Shown here in pieces: positions 52,168-61,839 of a DNA stretch of 64,000 nt. Within the stretch, counting starts at the first letter, position 1. Each line of letters begins with the position of its first letter. Where the stretch lies: assembly GCA_036557705.1 (NCBI GenBank), contig DATBHB010000016.1:177996-241995 (forward strand), in the 5' to 3' direction. Position numbers and translations under genes: made by a program. This DNA is from VAZQ01 sp036557705 (GTDB lineage: Bacteria > Pseudomonadota > Alphaproteobacteria > Rhizobiales > Xanthobacteraceae). The notes under the pieces are model-generated. The model was not told where the DNA came from. It searched no databases and saw only the letters and a program-made list of their open reading frames with translations.

Positions 52168-53331
52168 TCATCCCGTGGCCGCGGCTGTCCGCCGCGCGAC
52201 GCTTTCGGCCAATGCAACCAGCGCATTGGTGATGAACTCTGGCGGCTCGATGATGACGCCCCGCGCGATCCCCCAGCCCCCGAGCGCGAATGCGAGCAGC
52301 AATGCGACGTAGGGAATCATCAGCGCGCCGGTCTCTCTTGCGCCGTAGATCGCGCCAACAAATCCGATTCCTCGCAAAGCCGCCACCGCCCCGATTGCCA
52401 TCATCACCGACACCGCGCGTCCGTGCCGGGTGGTCCGCGGAGCGCCAAGATAGGCGAAGGTAAGCACGAGGAAGGCGAGCGGATAAAGGGGGGCTGCAAT
52501 CCTGTTGTGAATTTCCGCCAGTAACCGACCCGCCTCTTCGGTGTGCGGGTTTCGCCGCAGCCCCTGCCACAATTCCCAGGGAAACCGCTCCTGCTCCGAA
52601 TACGTGATGTTGGCGGGGCCGGGCGAAAGCCGGGACAGATCGAAGGCATAGTCGTTGAAGCGGATGATCGCCGGGTCGCGCTTGCCGGTCTCCTGCTGCT
52701 GAAGAGTGCCGTTCTCGAGAACGAGATAGACACCGCGGTCATCCGTTAGAATGTCGCCGCGTTCGGCGAGAATGGTCACCCGGCCTTTTTCGTCGCGCTG
52801 ATCGTCCACCATGATACCGACCAATTGACCGTTCGGCTTGCGGTCATGAACGTGAATGGTCAGCTTCCCCTCAAGGACTGCAAACCGGCCTGGCTGGACG
52901 TTGTTGGTGACGACCTCAGCGCGGACCTGCGTGACCCACCGACGCAACTCGCGCAGCCCCTCCGGCGATACATAGAACGCCATCGCGCCCACGAGGAGCG
53001 ATACGACCATTCCGACGGCAAGAAACGGCGCAAATATTCGGCTTGGCGGCATGCCGGCCGCATTCATGACGATCAGCTCGGAGTCATTCCCCAGCTTGTG
53101 AAGCATATAGGCGACGGCAATTGTAAGCGCGATTGGAGCGATCAACATCACCAGAAGCGGCACGATAAGGCCGGTGATCCCGATGAACACCAGGACGGTC
53201 TGGCCCTGATTCGTGATCAGGTCGATGCTCCGCAATGCCTGGGTCATCCACAGGAGCGTTGTCACGCTTGCGAGGACTACCAGGAACGCGCCTAACGTCG
53301 TCCGGAAAATGTAACGCCCGATCGACCCCAT
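52168..53331 (-). CDS. lptF: LPS export permease LptF
   Basis: The ATG at 53331 gives 387 residues. The N-terminal half has GRYIFRTTLGAFLVVLASVT and NDSELIVMNAAGMPPSRIFA, the coupling helix that docks on LptB. The C-terminal half has AAPLYPLAFLVLTFAYLG and ALMIPYVALLLAFALGGWGI. A periplasmic jellyroll lies between. LptF forms the transmembrane core of the LPS exporter with LptG and starts the lptF-lptG-lptD-surA-pdxA-rsmA run, divergent from pepA across about 320 bp. Confidence 0.94.
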   Translation of the reverse strand: MGSIGRYIFRTTLGAFLVVLASVTTLLWMTQALRSIDLITNQGQTVLVFIGITGLIVPLLVMLIAPIALTIAVAYMLHKLGNDSELIVMNAAGMPPSRIFAPFLAVGMVVSLLVGAMAFYVSPEGLRELRRWVTQVRAEVVTNNVQPGRFAVLEGKLTIHVHDRKPNGQLVGIMVDDQRDEKGRVTILAERGDILTDDRGVYLVLENGTLQQQETGKRDPAIIRFNDYAFDLSRLSPGPANITYSEQERFPWELWQGLRRNPHTEEAGRLLAEIHNRIAAPLYPLAFLVLTFAYLGAPRTTRHGRAVSVMMAIGAVAALRGIGFVGAIYGARETGALMIPYVALLLAFALGGWGIARGVIIEPPEFITNALVALAESVARRTAAATG

Positions 53332-53652
53332 GCGCCCCCGATCTCGGCTTGAACCCATGCCGGCGCGACCCCCGCCCCCTTCGGAGCGGTGCCGCCGCGA
53401 TGTCCCCTGCCGTTTTCATCTGCCAACATCATGGCCTCGCCAAGGCAAAGCCCTTGACGGCGCACAATAAAACCGGTGCTGGCGAGTTGGGGCCCGCTGC
53501 CTTTGGTTCAAGGTTTTCCGGCGGCGTCGCGGTTGCGGGGAGTGCTTTTGCACGGCATAGAAGTTGGGCCGCCGCTATTGGCCGGAAAGCATTTCGCCGG
53601 CAGGTTTCCCGAAACGGTAAAGCGAGACCGCTCCAGAGGATCGGATACGTTC

Positions 53653-55149
<1,497 letters not shown>

Positions 55150-55170
55150 TCGTGTCCGAGGCAGGTTTCC

Positions 55171-55330
55171 GTAGGGTGGGCAAAGGCGCTTCGCGAGAGC
55201 TGGAGATGGCGCACCGCTGCCGCGCGCCTTTGCCCACGCGGTCCTGCCTCTGAAGTTTACCGCGTGGGCAAAATCGCGTCTGAGGCAGAGCTTGCCGAGA
55301 GGCTTCAGGACGCGATTTTGCCCACCCTAC
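55171..55330. repeat. Nested stem-loops, REP-like interspersed element
   Basis: Two hairpins sit in the pepA-holC gap. The first has 14-bp perfect arms GTGGGCAAAGGCGC at 55176-55189 and its complement at 55224-55237. The second has 17-bp perfect arms at 55264-55280 and 55309-55325. The outermost arms GTAGGGTGGGCAAA at 55171-55184 and 55317-55330 also pair with each other. GTAGGGTGGGCAAA-type repeats are, from memory, widespread in Bradyrhizobium-like genomes. The first hairpin could also end the pepA transcript. Confidence 0.75.
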
Positions 55331-55350
55331 AAAGCTTGTGACGCGCTGAC

Positions 55351-55806
55351 ATGACTGAGATTCTGTTTTATCACCTGCGGGGCCAATCGATTGAAGCCGT
55401 GCTTCCGCCGCTGGTGGAGAAATCTCTGGAGCGCGGCTGGCGTGTCATCGTGCAGGCGGCGTCGGAAGAGAGGATTGAAGCGCTCGATGCTCACCTTTGG
55501 ACCTTCCGCAGCGACAGCTTTCTGCCGCATGCCACTTGGCGCGACCCGGATGCCTCCCGGCAGCCTGTTCTTCTAACGGCCGGCGACGGCAATCCTAACA
55601 GCGCTGCGGTGCGTTTTCTTGTAGATGGCGTACCGGTCCCCTCCGACGCTGGCGGTTATGAGCGGGTCGTGATTATTTTCGACGGCAACGATAGCGACGC
55701 CGTTGAAAGCGCGAAAGCGAGTTGGCGCGAAGCCAGAAAAAACGGATTCGAAGTGACATATTGGCAGGCAGATGAGCGCGGCCGCTGGCAAAAGGCCGGT
55801 TCGTGA
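55351..55806 (+). CDS. holC: DNA polymerase III chi subunit
   Basis: The 151-residue protein matches the HolC family: EILFYHLRGQSIEAVLPPLV at the N-terminus, GWRVIVQAASEERIEALDAH, LWTFRSDSFLPHATW and a central VLLTAGDGNPNSAAVRFLVD. Chi links the clamp loader to SSB. It follows pepA, as in most alphaproteobacteria, with the REP-like element between them. Confidence 0.93.
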   Translation: MTEILFYHLRGQSIEAVLPPLVEKSLERGWRVIVQAASEERIEALDAHLWTFRSDSFLPHATWRDPDASRQPVLLTAGDGNPNSAAVRFLVDGVPVPSDAGGYERVVIIFDGNDSDAVESAKASWREARKNGFEVTYWQADERGRWQKAGS

Positions 55807-55921
55807 CCGTTTTAACCTCATCGGCACTGTGAGCGGCCGGCAGCGGTTGACGCGGCTATCCCGAGGCGGCCAGCATCACACTGCGCGAGGCTGTGTGGAA
55901 ATATCGGCTGGAGAGCAGAGC

Positions 55922-57331
55922 ATGACGAATTTCAACGGATTGTCGGGCCTGCAGCGGCGGGCGTTTCTAGGTGGCGCAGCATCGGCGGGCGTGGCCTCGG
56001 CACTGGCGCCGCGTGCGGCCGCGGCGCAGGCAACGGCGCCAGCGATGCCGTCCGGATCTCGCGCTTCCAACATCGTGCGGGTAACCCAACGTCTCGCCGG
56101 CAGCGCGATAAATCATGCCTATGCGGTCAAGGCAGGCCCGTTCGTATTCCTCAATGGGCATGAGGGTTATGATTTCACAGCCGGCGTAACCCCCGCTGTT
56201 GCAGGCGCTCCTGGATTTCCCGATTTTGGCAAACCGGGCTTGCGGCGCGAGGCAGACTTCATATTGCAACGCATGGGGGAACTCCTCAAATCCTACGGCA
56301 CCGACTTCGCACACAGCGTGCGCCTCGATCAATATTACACCGAGGCGAATGCGGTTCGCGCTTATCACCTCGCGCGATTTGCCGCGTTTGGAAAATACAT
56401 ACCACCCAGCACTTCGATGATTGTGGAGGCCTGCTTCGGCGCCAAGAGCACGATGACGACCTCGCTGCTCGCGGTGCTGCCGGATTCTCGATGGCAGGTC
56501 GAGGGAGTTTATCCCAAGGATGCGGCTTTCTTTGCCTATTCGGGCTACGCGCCTGCCGTCGGAGTCAACGATTTCGTGTTCGCGGCAGGAGCGGGACCCG
56601 ACGTCAAGGACGTCCGCAGCACCGATGCGCCGGTCGGACCGCATTATCTCTGGAGTACCCAGGTGCCGATCCGCCGGCAGGCGGAATCTGCTTTGAAAAA
56701 AATCGAAAGTACACTGAATGCCGCAGGCACGAGTCTGGCGAACTGTATCAAGGCGCAGGCCCACGTCGCCGGCGCGGAGAACTTTCCAGATTTCCTCGAC
56801 GTCTGGAACGCGCATATCGGCAATTCGCCTGCTGCGCTTACGGTGACACCGGCCAAGGGTTTCTCCGCGGTCGAGATCATTGTCTCCATAAATTACATCC
56901 TGCTCAAGGACGGCGCTCAGCGCAGAAAGGAGATCGTGCGAGCGGATATTCCGGAGATGGCCGCCTATTCCCCGGCGGTGCGCGCCGGCGAATTGCTGTT
57001 CACTCCCGGCCTGCTGCCGATGACACGCGACGGAACGGTCGCCGGTCTGCTTCAAGGCGATAATTTTCCGGGGCTTTGCCTGCGCAGCCAGCTTCAGGCC
57101 CAGGCCATCTACGACCACGCCGAAGCGATAGCGAAAGCCGCCGACACTGAAATGCGCAACCTCGTTCGTGTCAATTATTGGGTGAGCGATATCCGCGAGT
57201 TTCCCGGGGTGGCCATGGCTTGGATCGAGCGCTACGGCAATGCTCCGCACCCCTTCGCCTGCGCGGTGACGCCAAGGCTGCCCGCTCCGGGCGCCACCGT
57301 CATGGCGGATTTCTGGTTCTATACCGGCTGA
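55922..57331 (+). CDS. Tat-exported protein with three tandem RidA-like domains
   Basis: The 469-residue product begins with a twin-arginine signal (LQRRAFLGGAASAG, then an Ala-rich segment to AAAQA), so it should be folded in the cytosol and exported. Three YjgF/RidA-like domains follow, at about residues 50-185, 190-335 and 340-469. RidA proteins are usually single-domain cytosolic trimers that hydrolyse reactive imines, so a tandem exported form may be a one-chain pseudo-trimer. The arginine expected in the active site is visible only in domain 3 (AVTPRLPAPGATVMADFW). Domain 2 has VTPAKGFSAVEI there and domain 1 EACFGAKSTM. Substrate unknown. Confidence 0.82.
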   Translation: MTNFNGLSGLQRRAFLGGAASAGVASALAPRAAAAQATAPAMPSGSRASNIVRVTQRLAGSAINHAYAVKAGPFVFLNGHEGYDFTAGVTPAVAGAPGFPDFGKPGLRREADFILQRMGELLKSYGTDFAHSVRLDQYYTEANAVRAYHLARFAAFGKYIPPSTSMIVEACFGAKSTMTTSLLAVLPDSRWQVEGVYPKDAAFFAYSGYAPAVGVNDFVFAAGAGPDVKDVRSTDAPVGPHYLWSTQVPIRRQAESALKKIESTLNAAGTSLANCIKAQAHVAGAENFPDFLDVWNAHIGNSPAALTVTPAKGFSAVEIIVSINYILLKDGAQRRKEIVRADIPEMAAYSPAVRAGELLFTPGLLPMTRDGTVAGLLQGDNFPGLCLRSQLQAQAIYDHAEAIAKAADTEMRNLVRVNYWVSDIREFPGVAMAWIERYGNAPHPFACAVTPRLPAPGATVMADFWFYTG

Positions 57332-57352
57332 GGTTACTTCTGGAGCGCAATC

Positions 57353-57417
57353 CGGGCCGGGAAACGTTATGGAAGTTCGGCGAGGTTGCCATCACAGCCT
57401 TGTGGACCTCGGCGAAC
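57353..57417. repeat. About 65-bp dispersed repeat, copy 1
   Basis: This stretch, starting GGCCGGGAAACG just after the RidA-like gene, matches 58733-58797 in the same orientation at roughly 80 percent by eye. On the minus strand both copies can encode VHKxxMATSPNFHNxSRP, with most differences at third codon positions. It lies directly upstream of the first AraC/cupin gene. Confidence 0.6.
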
Positions 57418-57474
57418 TCCTCCTCCGTGCCGGGAGACATGACCGAAATACTGGATGTCTGGTAAGAGTCGCAA

Positions 57475-58437
57475 ATGGACGCCTTGTCGGATGTCTTGAG
57501 GGCGGCGCATTTGACTGGCGGCGTGTTCTTGCGCGCCGAGTTCTTTGCACCCTGGTGTATCGCGTCGCAGCTCACGCCCGAGCATTGCGCGCCCGTTCTC
57601 GGGCCGGCGTCCCATCTGATGATCTTTCACTACGTCGTCGAAGGCGAACTTCATATCCAGGTCGAGGGCGAGGAAGGAGAACTCGTGATCGGGACCAGCG
57701 AGGTCGTTCTGCTGCCGCGCAATGATGTGCATCTCATGGGCAGCGACCTGAGCCTGCCGGCGGTCCCGGGCAATCAAGTCATCCGACCGCCCAAAGACGG
57801 CGGGCTATACTCCATCCATCACGGCGGCACCGGCAGCTGCACGCGGATGGTGTGCGGCTTTCTCGGCTCCGCCAGCGCCCAAGGCAATCCGGTGATCTCG
57901 AGCCTGCCGCCCGTACTCAGGCTTAACCTCGAGCAAGGCGGGGCGGCGGAATGGATCCGTTCGACATTCCAGTACGCTGCGGAGGAGGTTTCCGCCGGTC
58001 GTCCGGGATCGGAGACCGTGCTGGCCAAGGTTTCCGAGCTGTTATTCGTGGAGGCGGTGCGACGTTACGCGGAAGCCTTGCCGGATGGCCAGACCGGATG
58101 GTTTGCCGGTTTGCGCGAGCCTCGCGTTGCGCGAGCATTGGCATTGCTGCACCGCGACATCGCCCGACATTGGACGCTCGATGACCTTGGCCGTGAGGTC
58201 GGCCTTTCGCGCTCGGCCTTGGCCGACCGCTTTGTTCGTCTGATCGGCCTAGCGCCGATGCAATATCTCGCGAGCTGGCGGATGCAAGTCGCAGCGCAGA
58301 AGCTCCGCGGCACCAGCGCGTCTCTCGCGCAGGTCGCCGAAATGGTCGGCTACGACTCCGAGGCCGCATTCTCCCGCGCGTTCAAGAACGCATTCGGTAC
58401 GGCGCCTGCCACGTGGCGGCGTGCGAACCGCCAGTAA
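57475..58437 (+). CDS. AraC-family regulator with cupin domain (copy 1)
   Basis: The 320-residue protein has an N-terminal AraC-type cupin (cupin_6; MDALSDVLRAAHLTGGVFLR, LMIFHYVVEGELHIQ, VVLLPRNDVHLMG) at about 1-190 and a C-terminal double helix-turn-helix (about 215-315; WTLDDLGREVGLSRSALADR, VAEMVGYDSEAAFSRAFKNA). It is a paralogue of 59888-60871. The likely target is a nearby enzyme gene such as the methyltransferase, but no operator can be identified. A repeat element sits just upstream. Confidence 0.92.
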   Translation: MDALSDVLRAAHLTGGVFLRAEFFAPWCIASQLTPEHCAPVLGPASHLMIFHYVVEGELHIQVEGEEGELVIGTSEVVLLPRNDVHLMGSDLSLPAVPGNQVIRPPKDGGLYSIHHGGTGSCTRMVCGFLGSASAQGNPVISSLPPVLRLNLEQGGAAEWIRSTFQYAAEEVSAGRPGSETVLAKVSELLFVEAVRRYAEALPDGQTGWFAGLREPRVARALALLHRDIARHWTLDDLGREVGLSRSALADRFVRLIGLAPMQYLASWRMQVAAQKLRGTSASLAQVAEMVGYDSEAAFSRAFKNAFGTAPATWRRANRQ

Positions 58438-58796
58438 CGCATCAAGTCCCATGTCCGACCTGGGCATGGCCTGGGCAGCGGCCTTCGCCACCCAACTCCA
58501 CGCTTCATGGTAACAGACGTACGACGCGGCCGGGGAAAGCGAAATGGCGCACGCGGGTTAGCCAGTCAACGCATGTGTGATCGAGCGCGTATTCACATCT
58601 CCGAACCGGTTTCATGTGGGCTCCAGCAGTCGCGAGCCCAGCTGCGTTAAAGCTTATTGCTTCTTCCATGGTGCCCTCCTTTGTGTCGGGCAGGCGACAA
58701 GGCATCGCGATATGACGCGATTTGAGGTCCACAGGCCGGGACGCGTTGTGGAAATTGGGCGAGGTCGCCATCGCGGTCTTGTGGACCCCGGTGGTC
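58438..58796. other. Intergenic region with repeat copy 2 and a small frame
   Basis: These 359 bp lie between the end of the first AraC/cupin gene and the 3' end of the methyltransferase gene. They contain the second 65-bp repeat and a 54-codon minus frame with a strong ribosome binding site, both listed separately. Nothing else was recognised. Confidence 0.5.
58505..58669 (-). CDS. Possible 54-residue small protein
   Basis: An ATG at 58669 follows AAAGGAGGGCACC, the strongest ribosome binding site in this region, and opens a 54-residue frame ending at 58505. The product begins MEEAISFNAAGLATAGAHMK and contains two cysteines and several histidines. No family is recognised. It is downstream of the methyltransferase on the same strand, separated by repeat copy 2. 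It may be the surviving start of a longer, deleted gene. Confidence 0.4.
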   Translation of the reverse strand: MEEAISFNAAGLATAGAHMKPVRRCEYALDHTCVDWLTRVRHFAFPGRVVRLLP

Positions 58797-58797
58797 T
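58733..58797. repeat. About 65-bp dispersed repeat, copy 2
   Basis: This is the partner of 57353-57417. It begins GGCCGGGACGCG and ends at the stop codon of the methyltransferase gene. On the minus strand it lies immediately downstream of that stop, so copy 1 might be the scar of a lost methyltransferase-like gene. Confidence 0.6.
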
Positions 58798-59645
58798 CAT
58801 TGCTTGGTGATGACAACCTCGAGGTATTCGCCTGGCACGACCATCGTCTTGTCGCCGGAGGTATTGAACCGTCCGACAAGGTCAATGATATCGCGAGCAA
58901 GCGCTTCCCTGTCGACGCCTTCGAGCGCCTGGAAAGCCTTGAGCACTGGTCCGTAATAAGTCCGAAATACATCGAGGAAGTGCTGTGCCGAGCGATACCG
59001 GAATGTGAAGTGGCGTCGCTCCGATGCGATCGTGGATGCCGCGACACCGAAGGTCGTTTGCACCCAATCCCGCGTGCCCCAGACCGCCGGCGACTTAACG
59101 CCGGTCGGCGGCGGCAAATATTTGCCGATCGTGTTGAACAGCTGGCCGATGAAACCCTCGGGCGTCCAATTGGCGAGGCCGATCCGGCCGCTGGACTTGC
59201 ACACCCGCGTCAGTTCGGCAGCAGTGCGGTCCTGGTCGGGACTGAACATCCCGCCGAAAGTCGAAACTACCGCATCGAAGGACCCGTCCGCGAACGGCAA
59301 ATCTTCGGCGTCGGCTATCTGGAATTTGACCTGAAGCCCTTCCGCTTCGGCACGCTTGCGGCCACGGGCGAGCATCGACTCGACGTAATCGGTTGAGGTG
59401 ACCTGACACCAACGCCGGGCGGCGGCCAATGTCATATTGCCGTTGCCGGCGGCAACGTCGAGCACTGTCTGGCCTGCGCGTAAATCCATGGCTTCAGCCA
59501 ATCGTTCACCGACGATCTGCAATGTCGTTCCGATGATGGCGTAGTCCCCGGACGACCAGGCGCCTTGCTGCTTGGCTTTGATTGCCTTGAGGTCCGGAGT
59601 GAGCCTTTCGGCAACAGATGGACGGCATTCGATGACTGTGGTCAT
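58797..59645 (-). CDS. Class I SAM-dependent methyltransferase
   Basis: The ATG at 59645 with GAGGAG seven bases upstream gives 282 residues. The Rossmann core has QTVLDVAAGNGNMTLAAARR (motif I) at about residues 62-81, TSTDYVESML (post I), FQIADAEDLPFADGSFDAVV (motif II region) and GRIGLANWTPEGFIGQLF. This is the UbiE/Methyltransf_11 type that acts on small molecules; the acceptor is unknown. It is divergent from the second AraC/cupin gene across 242 bp, which suggests regulation by it. Confidence 0.9.
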   Translation of the reverse strand: MTTVIECRPSVAERLTPDLKAIKAKQQGAWSSGDYAIIGTTLQIVGERLAEAMDLRAGQTVLDVAAGNGNMTLAAARRWCQVTSTDYVESMLARGRKRAEAEGLQVKFQIADAEDLPFADGSFDAVVSTFGGMFSPDQDRTAAELTRVCKSSGRIGLANWTPEGFIGQLFNTIGKYLPPPTGVKSPAVWGTRDWVQTTFGVAASTIASERRHFTFRYRSAQHFLDVFRTYYGPVLKAFQALEGVDREALARDIIDLVGRFNTSGDKTMVVPGEYLEVVITKQ

Positions 59646-59887
59646 AAGAGTTCTCCTCAAGTTGAAAGCTTCAACACGTCGCGCAGCGGCGATGTATCGA
59701 GGCGCATCGTTTGCTGGCATCGGATATTTATGTCAGGAACCGCATAGGCCGAATGATCGTGCTGCCGGACTTCTTGCTCACGCATCCAGACTAGCTATCG
59801 TTCTTGCTCGATCGTCCGGAAGGCTTGCTTCTGCGTCCAGAAGCTTCTGAGCGAATGCCCGCTGTCGCTGTTCGAAAGAGTCTGCCT

Positions 59888-60871
59888 ATGAGCACGGACG
59901 CGTTATCGGAAGTCCTTTCAGCCGTGCGTTTAACCGGGTCGGTTTTTTTCGACGTGACCACCAAGCCGCCGTGGGTGGCGGAAGCGCCAGCTGCGGCGCA
60001 GATTGCCCGCCAGGTCACGCCAGGCGCTCAGCATGCCATGGAATATCATGTCGTCACCCGCGGTTCGTGCTGGATAACGCTCTTGGGAGATATCGCATTC
60101 GAGCCGGTCAGGCTCGAGGAAGGCGACATTGCGGTGATTCCTCAAGGCGACCCGCATGTGGTTTCCAGCGCGCCGGGCATGCGCGCCAAACCGGATCTCG
60201 ACCTCCACCGCCGGCCCGAGGATGAGAACGTTCTGCCTTTCACGCTGCGAACCGGCGGCGAGGGTGCAAGCGACACGCATCTGATTTGCGGCTTCTTCAG
60301 TTGCGATATACGCCCCTTCAATCCGCTGCTCGCCTCCCTCCCGCGTTTCATACGGGTTGGGCGTGATGCACCATCCGGGTCGGAAAATTTGCTAAGCCAA
60401 TTCATCCGTTTTGCGACCGCAGAGACGGTCAACAAGCGGGCCGGCAGCCAAAGCATCCTCAACCGACTTTCGGAATTGATGTTCGTCGAAGTTATTCGTT
60501 TGCACATGGATCAGCTTGCGCACAACAATACCGGTTGGCTCGCAGGGTTGCGGGATCCTCTGGTCGGCCGTGCGCTGATGCTGTTGCACGCACGGCCTTC
60601 CCATGCATGGACCCTGGAGGAACTCGCCTCGGAAGCCGGCGCATCGCGCTCGGCGCTGGCGGATCGATTTGCTGATCTGGTTGGCTGCCCGCCGATTCAA
60701 TATCTAACCCAGTGGCGGATGCAGATCGCCGCCAAGCGCCTGACGGATCCCAGCGTCAAGGTTGCCGCTGTCGCGTATGAAGTCGGCTACGAGTCCGAAG
60801 CTGCATTCAGCCGAGCTTTCAAAAAACTCGTCGGCCGCTCGCCGAGCCAGTGGCGGGGCGCCTCAGCCTGA
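59888..60871 (+). CDS. AraC-family regulator with cupin domain (copy 2)
   Basis: The ATG at 59888 gives 327 residues whose N-terminus (MSTDALSEVLSAVRLTGSVF) aligns with that of copy 1; an in-frame ATG at 59804 would add 28 unrelated residues. A cupin sensing domain (EYHVVTRGSCWITL, EEGDIAVIPQGDPHVV) is followed by the AraC double helix-turn-helix (WTLEELASEAGASRSALADR, VAYEVGYESEAAFSRAFKKL). It is divergent from the methyltransferase gene, its most likely target. The 247 bp after it lead to the TetR gene. Confidence 0.92.
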   Translation: MSTDALSEVLSAVRLTGSVFFDVTTKPPWVAEAPAAAQIARQVTPGAQHAMEYHVVTRGSCWITLLGDIAFEPVRLEEGDIAVIPQGDPHVVSSAPGMRAKPDLDLHRRPEDENVLPFTLRTGGEGASDTHLICGFFSCDIRPFNPLLASLPRFIRVGRDAPSGSENLLSQFIRFATAETVNKRAGSQSILNRLSELMFVEVIRLHMDQLAHNNTGWLAGLRDPLVGRALMLLHARPSHAWTLEELASEAGASRSALADRFADLVGCPPIQYLTQWRMQIAAKRLTDPSVKVAAVAYEVGYESEAAFSRAFKKLVGRSPSQWRGASA

Positions 60872-61053
60872 GCCCGCTGGGCATTTACGAAACAGCGGTT
60901 CGCTTCGCCTGCCGTTAGCGGAAAGAGCCCCCTGGATGGACCAGCGGCTCTGAGGCGTGTCTTGCCCACGGGATGTCGGTCGGGGATCGCAGCGATCAAA
61001 TCCCGGCGCGGGTAACCGGGCGATCCGATGGGTGAAGCCCTGCAATTAAGGGG

Positions 61054-61082
61054 TTGACAAGTCAGAACTGACGACTTACACA
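61054..61082 (+). promoter_or_regulatory. Probable promoter and operator of the TetR gene
   Basis: A consensus -35 box TTGACA lies at 61054-61059. It is followed by a perfect 12-bp palindrome GTCAGAACTGAC at 61061-61072, placed between -35 and a weak -10 near 61077. A repressor bound there would block RNA polymerase, so autoregulation by the TetR protein is the simplest reading. Confidence 0.55.
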
Positions 61083-61118
61083 TTTCGTCATTCATACTTC
61101 TAGCAACCACGCAAAGCC

Positions 61119-61739
61119 ATGACCGCTCCTGTCACCGCCCTGGTCAAGTCCAAGTCCGACGATACCCGCGCCCGTATCATGGACACGGCGGAGGCACTGT
61201 TCCGCCGGCTGGGCTACGCCAAGACGGCGGTCGCCGACATTGCGAGCGAGCTCAAGATGTCGCCCGCCAATGTCTACCGCTTCTTTCCCTCAAAGAACGC
61301 AATCGTCGAGGCAATCTGCCAGCGCTGCCTGGGCGAACTCGAGGGGCGCGCCTGGGGTATCGCTCGTTCCCGCGGTACCGCGGCCGAGCGCATCGAGCGC
61401 CTGGTGCTCGAAATCCTCGCTTATCACCGGGAAAATCATCTAACGGACCAGCGGGTTAACGACATGGTCCTCGCTGCCATCGAGCTCAGCTGGGGCGCCA
61501 TCCGCGCCCACAAGGAGCACATGCGCGGGGTGTTCGAGGCGATCCTGCGCGAAGGCATCAAGTCCGGTGAGTTCGAGCGTGTCGACCCGCGCGAGACCTC
61601 CCGTCTCTTGATGATTTCCTTGGTTCACTTTTGCCATCCCGTGCTGGTCGCGGAATACCTACAGGACCGGCAGGACCTGGAGGCCGACGCCCGCGCCTCC
61701 GTCCATTTCCTTCTCCGCGCCATCACGCCTCGGAGCTGA
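61119..61739 (+). CDS. TetR-family transcriptional regulator
   Basis: The 206-residue protein has a TetR helix-turn-helix at about residues 17-62 (ARIMDTAEALFRRLGYAKTA, VADIASELKMSPANVYRFFP) and a helical ligand domain with LAAIELSWGAIRAHKEHM and LVHFCHPVLVAEYL. It lies 100 bp upstream of an RND adaptor-permease pair on the same strand. It is probably the local repressor of that efflux system, relieved by its substrates. Spacing suggests a second promoter before the adaptor gene. Confidence 0.93.
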   Translation: MTAPVTALVKSKSDDTRARIMDTAEALFRRLGYAKTAVADIASELKMSPANVYRFFPSKNAIVEAICQRCLGELEGRAWGIARSRGTAAERIERLVLEILAYHRENHLTDQRVNDMVLAAIELSWGAIRAHKEHMRGVFEAILREGIKSGEFERVDPRETSRLLMISLVHFCHPVLVAEYLQDRQDLEADARASVHFLLRAITPRS

Positions 61740-61783
61740 GCCATGCCGACCATCGCTCCAGTCGTCTTCTTGTGTCTAGACTG

Positions 61784-61805
61784 TGATGAAAGACGAAATT
61801 CATCA
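61784..61805 (+). promoter_or_regulatory. Inverted repeat upstream of the RND adaptor gene
   Basis: TGATGAA (61784-61790) and TTCATCA (61799-61805) form a perfect 7-bp inverted repeat with an 8-base spacer, 34 bp before the adaptor start. It is a candidate TetR operator, although its sequence differs from the palindrome before the TetR gene. Confidence 0.45.
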
Positions 61806-61839
61806 CTCATCAAAAGTCAGTGATCGAAGGAGTGCCGCC

